This document shows positions 14,701 to 46,502 of a DNA stretch of 64,000 nucleotides, piece after piece. Below the pieces are notes generated by a model that saw nothing but the letters and a program-made list of their open reading frames with translations, had not been told where the DNA came from and did no database searches. Where the stretch lies: the NCBI RefSeq assembly GCF_901709675.1, contig NC_051097.1, positions 3,460,539 to 3,524,538 on the forward strand, read 5' to 3'. Each line of letters opens with the position of its first letter. Positions within the stretch are counted from its first letter, which is position 1. The stretch comes from Syngnathus acus. Taxonomy: Eukaryota; Chordata; Actinopteri; Syngnathiformes; Syngnathidae. The translations under genes were made by a program, and so were the position numbers.

Positions 14701-17575
14701 TCTTGACTGTTGCCACTGCACAGCACTCACATTTCCTGCACCTTTATTATTTGATCTTTGACATGAGTTGCTGTGGGGGAAAAACTTTGAATTTGTGTTC
14801 TTCATAGTGATTCAAGTCAGGCTCTGCAGGCCAAGTCCACCACGCCAGAGCACAAAGGGGAGAATCCCATGACAAACCATCGTACTGTAACTCATACCAC
14901 TCAAGACAACTGCACTCGGCATAGAACTTCACATCCTCTCAGGTTGGTTCATTTCCTCAAAGTGTGGCCCCCGAACTTCAGTGTGGAACTCAATTTAAAG
15001 GGCTCGTGATGTGATGACATTCTGGCAGCGTATTGGCAACAAACTCTTGTATGGGAGTATCGGCATGTCACAAAAGCAGTCCTGGCCGCCATAATTCACT
15101 GCTCAAAACACACAAATGGCAGTAAGGTTGTTTATTTTATCAGCATTATTCACAGTACACTACAGAATATGCGATACTGAAAACTGTCAAATCTCATGAT
15201 TGATTTTATAGGGAAAAAATATTGGGTCCACTATCTGCAGACAGAGGCAGACCACCTTTTCTGAGAACAACCCAGTTTTTTTCATATACAGGATTTCAAC
15301 AGCAGCTCAAGTTTTTGCAGCTGTACAATGCAATCTATTGATGTTTTATGCCTTAAATCAAGGTTTCTCCCCTCATTATATATTTTTTGACAGTAAACCT
15401 AACTACAGTGATCCCTCGCTACTTCGCGTTTCGTTTATCGCGGCTTCACTACATCGCAGATTTTTTTTCCAAATTACAAAAAACATTTAAAAGTCAAAAT
15501 AAAACTTCTAAATTGAGGAAACATGTGTCTAACCTTTAGGACAGTGTAGTATTGGTCCAAATGTTCGTTTACATTCCTTTAGAAGTCAGTTTTCGCGTGT
15601 TAGCACGATCGTGAATTTGCATATTTCCACTAACTCGTTAGCCTGCCCAGTACCTCTTGTTGGTGACTGTACTTCGTGGATTTCACTTATCGCGGGTAGT
15701 TTTTGGAACCAATTAGCCGCGATAAACGAGGGATTATTGTATATACAGAGGTTCTGAGGTCGATTTGATTGGATATTGAGAGAAATGTGCTAAAGGAGAA
15801 TGTAAGGGTGTACACAGTACTTTCACTTTCACTGCCTTTTATCATTTTCTTCTGTTTGGTTTGATATTCCATTGAAGAGACCACATAAAATCGACTGCAA
15901 TTATAAAAGCTGGACATGATAGCATTAATATACTAACGACTGTCGAAGCCCTATATACTGTATCTTGTGCTTGTATTTGTGTAACAGCCCAGCATCTTTA
16001 TCCTTGACGTTGCTTAAATTTGTTGGCAATTTGTCGCTTAGGTCTCAAGATCCCTTGAGCGAAATTAGCGGATGCAACAGAAAGAAATGGACAATTGATA
16101 GGAATGAGGTGGAGAAGGTGGCGAGACGCACAGCAAGAAAAAGATTGGCACACCAACAACAAACTCGTGACACATGTATGTTTATCTGAAATACGATTGG
16201 AGCTTTCACTTCAACCTTCACTCGACTCTGGTGCTTTCACTACGCTCTTCATTCCACAATGTTTACTCCAAGACCCTTTGTAAATGTATATTATTATCGT
16301 TGTTATAAATGCAAGACCATTTACATCTCAGCAACTGCAACGGAGGATGTCAATTCTGCTTGTCGACTTCTGGTGTCAAGATCGACTCAAACATCTATTG
16401 CTGTAGCTGACAGCCAACCTTCACACACAAGTGCCCAAGTCCAGCACACAAGTAAGAATATGCGTCACTCTGTAAAAAATGATATCCAATCAGGAGAACA
16501 TTGTATTGGAATTCTGTTTTTTAGAGCGGGATCATACGGAGTGCTCAGATGACAATGATGGCAGAACAAGCAGAGTTGTTCCTTGCTCTCAGTGTTTTTC
16601 ACATACCAAAGTGTCTTTGGAAAGTAAGCAGCATCCCTTCATCCTGAATGTGAAGTTTTGTCTTTTATCTAGCTTTATTGCGCCTTTTTTTAACCACCAG
16701 AACCAGCAGGTGGCAATCAAGAGCCAGCCCAGTTCTGTTCCTGTCGTCACTGTCATCATTGTGGACATTCTGATATCAAGACAAACAATGAGAAAGGTGA
16801 GGACGTCTTGCGGTCAAACCTGTATGTACTGTATGTGTGTCTCTATGGCCTTGAATATACCTGCAACTTGTCTCATGGGACTAAGACCTTTGTAACTTTA
16901 ATTACCACCACCCCTTGTCCAATAAGGTCGATCATTACATCCAATAAAGTGTATTACCCTCTGAAACTGTTGCATCACCTCTCATCATCAACTGGCACGG
17001 ATTATGTCAATTAGTTCAGCATTAGGATAAATGATAGTTTCTAGAAATACGGTTGTTGCATTTCTCATTGTTAGTTAGTATCTGATATGATTTCACAGAC
17101 TGTTGGAAAGACTCAAACACCCCGAGGACCTCCAGTTGCACACGAACAGAGACTCTCAGCCGAGCGCCACCACCTGCTGTGTGCCCGTCATTGTGTCCTA
17201 CACCATTGCTGTAAGGGACATGCCCACCTGACCTTAACACAACACAACTTTTTATTTATTCGTGTGACCTGTCACACTCTGTGAATTTATGGCTGTTTTT
17301 TTTTTTTAATCATTAGCCTCTATCTCCAACCTCAACCCATCCACGTGTGCACCAACAACGCAGGCTCTCCTTCAAAAGTCGGCAATAGCAACGAGGAGGA
17401 GAGGTTGCGACCCGCGTCGTGCCTTGTTCCACAACGCTCTCTAGATGACGCCCTCCTAGCTGCGAGGAAGATGAATGATAGATCAAAACGCATGGTGCGT
17501 TCACTGACCGCAGGCCTGCGTTCTCTGGAACGACTGTCCAAGTCCCACTCCAACTCCAACTCTAACTCAGACTGA
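5788..17575 (+). CDS. akna: AKNA microtubule-organising / AT-hook-type protein, complete, 21 coding exons
   Basis: AKNA organises microtubules at the subdistal appendages of the mother centriole and was first described as an AT-hook transcription factor. Coding exons: 5788-6091, 6279-6930, 9921-10224, 10966-11040, 11826-11982, 12119-12228, 12315-12362, 12443-12561, 12631-12778, 12897-13018, 13096-13252, 13339-13445, 13590-13798, 14234-14396, 14808-14942, 16042-16175, 16332-16451, 16525-16623, 16701-16796, 17099-17210, 17317-17575. They sum to 3630 nt (1209 residues plus stop), all with GT-AG introns and matching phases. The start is the first ATG after an in-frame TAA at 5773. Residues ~319-460 carry the AKNA signature (YPTHWVPDLSQVKPRVSFPKG, then LLTKYAEAANTIDRLRL and VNLYSD). 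A helical, coiled-coil-prone segment follows (residues ~475-560). A Cys/His cluster lies at ~1067-1077, and the C-terminus (DDALLAARKMNDRSKRM) matches the family. Exon edges are inferred by eye; small shifts are possible. Confidence 0.93.
6279..6930 (+). CDS. akna: akna coding exon 2, acidic Ser-rich region with a 39-codon tandem repeat
   Basis: This 652-nt exon continues exon 1 in phase (T|AT gives Tyr, then GAESEWGLPSG). It encodes a low-complexity, Ser/Glu/Gln-rich, probably disordered segment. A unit beginning ADSNSLMTCESSLHHQ (nucleotides from 6533) recurs exactly 117 nt later as ADSNSIVSCESGLHHQ (from 6650), so about 39 codons are tandemly duplicated. The donor is GTGATT at 6931, leaving phase 2, which joins the AKNA-signature exon at 9921. 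Confidence 0.85.
6975..8848. mobile_element. Palindromic DNA transposon (foldback element) in akna intron 2
   Basis: The outer ends are inverted copies of each other: ACCGTAATTTTCGGACTATA at 6976 and TATAGTCCGAAAATTACGGT ending at 8847, probably flanked by TA. Inside, 7265-7910 and 7989-8634 form a nearly perfect inverted repeat, with arms of ~645 bp around a ~78-bp GC-rich loop centred at 7949.5. Each arm contains two copies of a ~118-bp GC-rich unit (GGACCGGGCGTGCGTA at about 7679 and 7797). A Tigger-like terminus (CAGTAATCCCTTGCTACATT) and a T-rich tract sit in the right outer part. No transposase remains; the open frames inside are mirror images and not genes. A second family member is at 40491-41070. 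Confidence 0.85.
9921..11040 (+). CDS. akna: akna coding exons 3-4 encoding the AKNA signature
   Basis: Exon 3 (9921-10224, 304 nt) encodes the basic/proline-rich signature RKAYPTHWVPDLSQVK...FPKGDYKPPKSR and ends GILLDQLQ. Exon 4 (10966-11040, 75 nt) encodes EDHGRLLTKYAEAANTIDRLRLEAK-type sequence, the most conserved block of the family. The intervening 741-bp intron has GTACGA and GGCAG ends. This block is the main reason for the akna call. Confidence 0.92.
15404..15742. mobile_element. pogo/Tigger-like MITE in akna intron 15
   Basis: The terminal inverted repeats are CAGTGATCCCTCGCTACTTC on the left (from 15406) and CGATAAACGAGGGATTATTG on the right (ending 15740), flanked by TA. This CAGTGATCCCTCGnT consensus is typical of Tigger/pogo non-autonomous elements. 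About 335 bp, no coding potential. Similar fragments lie at 8668-8720, 31100-31165 and 52206-52242. Confidence 0.75.
16701..17575 (+). CDS. akna: akna C-terminal exons: Cys/His cluster and conserved tail
   Basis: Exon 19 (16701-16796) encodes a tight Cys/His cluster, CSCRHCHHCGH, which could bind metal. Exon 20 (17099-17210) adds a Thr/Ser/Pro stretch. The last exon (17317-17575) encodes LDDALLAARKMNDRSKRMVR, typical of the AKNA C-terminus, and ends in an SNSNSNSD tail before TGA at 17573. There is no strong nearby poly(A) signal; AATAAA at 18988-18993 is a candidate. Confidence 0.85.
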
Positions 17576-18052
17576 CTAACAGTGTCTCTGCCCATAGATC
17601 CTGCCTGGAGCAGGTGATTCAACTTCTCAGCTGATCTTAAGTTGTTGTCGTTCGAGAACTTCTGTTTCGCTGTTATATCAAATGATGTGCTGGAATACCT
17701 AATGGGCAAACTATCACCAGCCCCCAAAATATTTGATGCTGTGTAAACCATAGATAAATCTCAATGAGCACATTTAGCATCCCAAAACAATTTACAATTG
17801 TAGACTCGTGGATCATGGCTCTCTGTTTGGGGTTTACTAGGCAATTGGTTCAATGTTTATGGACTCAAGCTGACTGATATTGTTGCACAAACTGGTTTTC
17901 TAATTAAGCAATTTAGGGAAAAGGTTGTCCCTCTTGACTTCTGTGTCGGCAGCCCGGGTTTACTTTCCACTCAAAGGATGGTGTGAAAATGAGTGTGAAT
18001 GCTTGTCTGTGTCTGTATTGTGAATGACTGGTCGCCAATCCTCGGTGTAGTC

Positions 18053-18378
18053 CAGGGGTGTCAAACTCATTTTTTTCGCGGGCCGCATTGTCGTCATAGC
18101 TTCTTTTGGAGGGCCAATATGACTGTCAACCCAAATAAATGTATAAGCACCTCATATTATATACAGTAAAAGCTACAAAACAAACTGACAAATAACTCGT
18201 TTTCAAATCAGATGAGTAAAAACTGGTCAAATATTAAAAAAAAAAGATATTAAAAGTGAAGACAATTTGTAATTCTACTAATGACACACAAATTTGTTGC
18301 ACAATTAGTCTTCACGGGCCACATAAAATGATGTGGCGGGCTGTATCTGGCCTCCGGGCCTTGAGTTTGACACCAGTG
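18053..18378. mobile_element. hAT-type MITE, 326 bp, with 8-bp target duplication
   Basis: The ends are CAGGGGTGTCAAACTCA and TTGAGTTTGACACCAGTG. The direct repeat GTGTAGTC flanks both sides (18045-18052 and 18379-18386), an exact 8-bp target-site duplication as expected for hAT insertion. Subterminal 'GCGGGCCGCATTG' and 'GGGCCACATAAAATGATGTGG' segments match the copy at 47424-47749 in reverse orientation. Confidence 0.85.
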
Positions 18379-19037
18379 GTGTAGTCCATCGTTGCGATAA
18401 ATACCAGTTTATTGCTGGTGTACAAAATGGATGAATGGATGTATAGTATTTTGAAACAGGGTGTAATCCCCTCTTTTTGTCATCTTTTAGAACTACCTTA
18501 TTAGCGTTCACTGCTAATAATGACGGGTTTATTTTTGTGTCATTCATTGCACTTAAGTGTCTTATTGGCACTCACTGCCACATCATGCAATGTTTGTGCA
18601 TATTTTGAATTCTGTGGAAGTAAGTTTAAAGTGTTTCATTTTTCTTGTGAGGGAACACGTCTATAGTTGGGAGTGCAAATGAAGGTCACTTAATTTACAT
18701 CGAAATGTTTTATACAGAAAATATTACTGTGAAGATTGTGCTGTCCTTGTCACCAGTGTCATGTAAATTAGGCCATTACATTTGTAAGAAGTAACTCTAG
18801 ATTCCACTCCGCGGGGGTTAGGGAGATGGACCGAAGGCCAAATTGGTATTTTGTTGTAATTCGTCAAGGTGATTGTTTTTTTTTCTTTATAAAAAAAAAA
18901 AAAGTTAAAAAAATAGTTTCGGTTACATTTGTAAGAAGTAACTCTATAGACAGACCCCAACCAAGTACATAGAAAAACATGTTTAGTAATAAAGATTTTT
19001 TTTAAAATGCCAACATTATCAAATTCTTTGACCATAA

Positions 19038-19400
19038 AGTGTCACGACTCGCCCCCGGTCAGTCCATTATGTGTACGTTGTCATTAGTTCTGTCCGTGTC
19101 TGTGTGCTCGCCCCTCCCTTCCTGTGTCTACTCTCAATCTATGTACTAATAATCACAGTCACCTGCCTCTTGTTACCTGTCGCGTGTATAAGTCCTGTCT
19201 GCGTGTCACACCCTTGTCGGATTGTTCTTGTCTCTCGTCTCGTCTGTCGTCGTTCCTGTCTTTATCTTGTCGTCTGTTCAGTCAGTCTTGTCCCTAGTCG
19301 AGCTTCTTATAGTCTGTCTTTTGAGTTCTTCAATAAACCCTGGTCCAAGCTGCATTTGGTCGCCCAGCTCCAATCACTCTATGACAAAGTATTACCATAG
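19038..19400 (+). repeat. Pyrimidine-rich dispersed repeat of unknown class
   Basis: The stretch begins TGTCACGACTCGCCCCCGGT and ends near 'CAATAAACCCTGGTCCAAGC', followed by CTGCATTTGGTCGCC. This tail looks like the polyadenylation part of a retroelement LTR or SINE-like repeat. Coding potential is absent (runs of CTTGTCTCTCGTC). The class assignment is inference. Confidence 0.35.
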
Positions 19401-19489
19401 TAGTACCGTAGTATTTGAAATTATCTTTGTACCACTAGTACTTCAATAGTTATGATGCTAATGTTTTGAGATTTATATATTATTATTTC

Positions 19490-20890
19490 TATTCTTACCA
19501 GGTGACATTTGTCACATCTGGCACTCCCACAGCATCTCCTTTCTGCATTTGGCACATGTGAACTTGTTACAATAAACGCAACACTTGGTCGAAGAAATTT
19601 AGATTCAAAGCTTTGTCATATGCACAGAGCAGTAGTGCGCTACATTGCTTACAGATAGTCTGAACACACCTGGCACTTCCACAACATCTCCTTTCTGCAT
19701 TTGCCACAAGTGAACTTGTTGCAATAAACACAACGCTTAGTGGCATGGTTATTCTTGCAGCAACACATAACCTGGCACAATACCCTGTGTCAGGTGTGGG
19801 TGGTTGCTGCTGAAAGTTTTCCTGAGACACCTTCTTGGCTGCCATATGAGACTTTGCAAGCTCTCTTGCTAGCTTCACCAAGAAGTCTGCCCGTCTCTTT
19901 GACCCCAGTGCATGCCTGGTAAAGTACTTGTGCATTCAGTGCTGCAATGTCAATAATGTTGTAAAACACAGCGACTGGTCAACGCTGTGTTACTGAACGC
20001 ACAGTGTACTTTCGTCGCATCTGGTCCATGACATCCACACCCCATTTTAGGCTGTTGTAGTCGATGACTGTGTTGGGCTTTTTTTTCGGGTATCCCCAAT
20101 CTCCACCACACTGCATTCTATTGATGATGCGGACAGTCTTTCTCCGTTTGGGGGCATAAACGGTCAGTGTGACCCCAGAGGTTGAAAACACCTGTGTGCT
20201 GAATTCCTTACGGTCCAAAGTCTTTTTGCCAAAGTCTCACGGTGAACCTTGTTTACCACACACCAAGGAGTGTGGTCTTCCGACTGAGCAGTCGTCACGC
20301 TAGTGACAATGAGGTAAAAAAATTGTCTGTGGTAACGGTTCTTCCTTTGTCCATAAATGGTTCCATAAGATTCATCACATTTTCTGATAGTTTTTGTCTT
20401 TGTTGGAAAAAGTTGCTCATCTATGGTGATGTTCCTTCTTGGGTTATAAGAAGTAATGCAGTTAGTAACAAAAGACTAATGTGAGAGACTGCAGCAAACA
20501 GGTTGTTTGCACCTCGTGTGTCCTTGTCATCTAAGCGTAGGTACCACATGTCCTGGAAGCCGTTTTGAGCCATTAGCTTGCAGATTGAGGGCACTCCCAG
20601 TGTTGCTGACCATGCATCATGGATGAGGATTGCAATGAACGCCATTAGTTCAGGGAGGGCCATTAACCAGTTTTCTTGCTGTGTCTGGCATGCATGCTGG
20701 ACAGTCCACTCCTAAATGCATTCTGAAGCATTTTCAGAGTGTTAAAACAGAAAACTCTACGCAACTCGACACCTCTTCTCTCGCCAAAGCAGTGCTGTAG
20801 AGGCCTTCCTATCTGTTCTTCACGCCACACTATGCTGTCTTTTGCCGTCTCTGTCGTCCACTCGTGTGTCTCCATGCGACCTCTCTTCTG
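19490..20890 (-). pseudogene. Decayed piggyBac transposase relic
   Basis: Read on the minus strand from 20890 downward, fragments of a piggyBac (PGBD-type) transposase appear in order. First comes TAKDSIVW... (from about 20850), then LPELMAFIAIL and YLRLDDKDTRGANN.FAAVS (20655-20480). Next is the catalytic-domain tail PNTVIDYNSLKWGVDVMDQM (20090-20015), and then the basic segment RRADFLVKLARELAKS (19890-19840). The C-terminal Cys motif (CVYCNKFTCGKCRKEM) is present twice, at 19745-19665 and 19590-19500. Frame breaks and missing sequence between segments make it non-functional. Confidence 0.8.
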
Positions 20891-23001
20891 GAGGTGGCGA
20901 ATGGCTGAGATGAATAGAAAGGATTGTCAACTTACTCTGGCTCCGGTGCCCCAGCGGAATTTCGCCGCCGTTCGCTGTCCACAAGCCTATTTTTTCCCCA
21001 CAGTCTTTGGGGCGGCACTACCAAACAAGGAAGGGTGCGGCCAAACGGTTTCGCAAATCTGCCATCTTTATTACTGAGAGACTTTTGTAGTCCAAACAAC
21101 TCAAGGATTCTTGGGGAACACAATAATGTGTTAAATGCATTTGTTAGCTTCTCGCTAATGCTAGCGTTAGCTTACTGCTTACCTTGACTGCAGTGCTTGT
21201 TTACAAGATGTGTTCATAAATATTCTGAGTGGATTGATTTTGTTACGTGTTGTATATGGTTAGCTGGACAAGCCTTCTGTTGTTAACATATTTTAATCAA
21301 TCAAAGGAAGGATTTATAACCATGATATGTTAGCTTTAAATATCCAATCGTATATACTTATTGTGTGATCAAGACTGCACTGTTCATTCAACAAATATGA
21401 CCAATAAGTTAGAGTCTTAAACGTACTGGAAGCCAATTTATTCAACAGCCTTAGCACATATACTATGTTACACATGGAAGTTTTGTTTGTGCTTCACCAC
21501 TCGCAAACATACATTCCCAATAAGTTAAACAGTTTAAGGACAGACTAATGTGCTGATATTTTTCTCAGATAAATTCCAAAAGAACTCAAGCAGTTAATTC
21601 TACCGAACAGCAAATAAATAAAAAAAGTAAGCGTTTGCAGCACGGAAAACTTGTTATAGTGCAATATTCAACTTGTTTGGTTGGAGGAGAGGAAAGGGAT
21701 GGAGGAAAGGAATGCTTTGTTTATTTGTTTGTTTTTTAAGTCTTGCAAAGCCATTCATCATTGGAGAAGATTTACATTGCACCAAAGGAAAAATCAGGCA
21801 AAGAAAATGTATATATTTCTTTTTTTCCCCCATTTGTTTTCCAACTAATAGCTACAGCTAGAACATTGCAAATACAGCGGCATCCTATTGGAATTAATAA
21901 AGGAACGTTAGCACTACTTCACAGTCCGAAACATCACCAGTCAACAGTGAGACGCTAAACAGCAACATATGGCGTTACAACACTACACAGTGCATGATCC
22001 AATGAAACATCACTACTAAGCAATAATAAGACTGACGGGATACAATACTGAAATACAAGAAGCCTTTTGAAAGATTCATTTAACATGAAAACATTACATT
22101 GGGTGGGATGCTTCAAATACTTTTGACTTTCCAGTCGGAAAGGAATGAATGATTCTCTTCAAAATCACCAACAGACAGAGCTTTCAGAAGCATTTAGTAT
22201 CATATACTCCATTTTAGTTTTGTCCATTATTAGCTCTCAGTCAAACGACACTCATCTAGGATTCAAAACCTCCCAATTCTCACTTAAAATCCTCTGTGAG
22301 AGCGCTACGACAGCGCTAACCGAACATGACGGCAAAAGTATTCATGTGGTGAATTTGCATAGTCTGAACTAATGCGCCGAGTCTCGGGCTGGGTGGTGGA
22401 TGCTTTAGTAGAAGTTTTCAAAGTGGAACGGTCTTTCAGTAGAGTATCCAAACACAACATCTTTGAGGGGAAAGCTAGCTCCCAAAAACATCCACACAGT
22501 GTACAAACACAGTTAACAGTCCAGACAAGTCCAAGCATGCTACTTGATACAAACATCTCAAATGGGCAGCGGGGGCGACTCCTCTCTGGTTAAATATATT
22601 TTTATATGTATTGCATGTTGATTGATATGCTATATTTTACAAGCGGCACACCCTTCCTCCACCCGCTTTCACTACACTGACACAAAGCAGGTGACCCAAG
22701 GCGACCAAGGATAGATTTTGTTTGACATATTCTAGCATGTTTTATAGCACACGGTATTACATTTTGGTATGTTCCCTTTTGAATGGCCATATTTTCTAGA
22801 TCTTTATATCAGGTTCTTTTGTTGCATACTTTGCAAAACATGAGAATACTTACTCTTTTGCTGAAACATATATTTTTGGGGTCATCTTAGATGACTTTTT
22901 AAAATGTATTCTCAAGCAAGATGTGCACACAAAAAAGGAATGGCTGATGTAAAGGGAAAAGTAAGGAGGAGAGAGATTGGCTGATGGGTGGGAGGGGATT
23001 T

Positions 23002-45071
<22,070 letters not shown>

Positions 45072-46502
45072 AATGGTGCCGAGTGTAGAGTCGAGTGCTT
45101 CCTCCTCTAGTCCGCCTCCTCCACCCGGTGCTCACCTCCTCCCATCACTGCGGAGGAGCCTTCGCAAGTAGACGTCAGAACGTATCCTTCCGCCCTTTGC
45201 GCAACACCACTGGGGCGTTTGGAAAAAGTCTTATGAGCCATTAAACACTTAAATATTGTATGTTTAGGGAAAAAAGACTTTAATGTATCATGCGTGGTTA
45301 GAAAGGTGGATTGTAATGCGGATTTAGACTGGTAGTGACGGTAAACCATCCAGCCACATAATTAGGTAGGCAGCAAAACCTAAACATCAGATAGAAAGAC
45401 GGAACTATAGTAAAAAAAAAAAAAGTCTGATATTAAGAATGTGGAATAAATGATCAAATATGTCTTGAATTAATATATTTTTGCACATGGGTGAAACGAC
45501 ATAATGCCTAAAGACGTTCTTCTACGCGTGTCGAGGGGGCCCTAGAAGAATGACATTACTACTTAGTGAATCAGAACTACACACTCGTTGACATCTGAAT
45601 TAGGAGTCACCGTGACATCCAGCACGTCACGGGTACTAGTTAGCTACTAGTGTCGCGCAAATGTCAACTAATGCAGACAGATATTGATGGTATGCGCCCT
45701 CGTCACTTGACTTATATCCAAAAATTAAACTGTCCTACTACTAATGCAAGACTTTTTTGGGCAATCCAGCAATCAGAACACCAGCAGTAGGGTATCAAAT
45801 GCTTGCCATGACTAAAATAACTAACCAGTGTTTGAATGATACAAAAAGTGTCCACAAGGGGGCAGCATGGATCTTTCAGCATGAACATCAGAATACACAA
45901 GGTTAAAATGAGGGTAATCTGTACTTCTACCACAATGAAACAATAGAATCGGCCTTACCATGCCACCCTGCGAAGTAATCGTTTAAAATGAACCTAAAAT
46001 GTCACCAGGCGTTTACGGACAGTGCCGTGTGCAAGGAATGACATCTCAAAACCTCATAAAGGTTGTATGGTGCACTTCATCTTCAAACAATAGTATGGTA
46101 CAGTTATACAATGTGATTGTTGTGGAGAAACCTAGCAGCTCGTGGCCACACCCAAAGCAGGGCCGCCTTAACACGTTGGACCAGTGATGATTCCCAGAAG
46201 GTGTGTCCCGACTTTCTGAAGCAGAACCGTGCGTTCGCCTCCTCCTCCTTCTCCTCGATCGTCCCCGCCTGCCGCCAGGGTGTTGCCACTCCGCCCAGTG
46301 CTCGGAACAAAACGAGCAGAAACAGCAGCCGCAGCAGCGCCGAAGCTTCGCGACTCTCTCGTGAAGACGTTTTAGCTTTCGCCTTCGGGCTTAGGCCGAA
46401 TAATTGTGCTACGATTTGGGAATCTAGTTGCACTCGTCCCGGAATTTACACGCCTGCAACCAGTTCGGATTGTGATCGAGTCTTGGAGGTTCTACTGCAA
46501 CC
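45072..46502. promoter_or_regulatory. Divergent promoter interval of stxbp1 (-) and niban2 (+)
   Basis: The two start codons are 1431 bp apart and point away from each other, so both core promoters and 5' UTRs should lie here. Sequence near each ATG is richer in C/G and CpG than the surroundings (45100-45200 and 46190-46500). I cannot place transcription start sites or a convincing TATA box. No other gene is seen. Confidence 0.6.

Larger units (their letters stand above)
17576..22990. other. Convergent akna/stxbp1 intergenic region and stxbp1 3' UTR
   Basis: No host gene is seen between the akna stop and the stxbp1 terminal exon apart from untranslated sequence. The region holds the hAT MITE (18053-18378), a pyrimidine-rich repeat (19038-19400) and a piggyBac relic (19490-20890). 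On the minus strand AATAAA occurs at 21442-21437 and is a candidate stxbp1 poly(A) signal, which would give a 3' UTR of about 1.56 kb. Confidence 0.5.
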
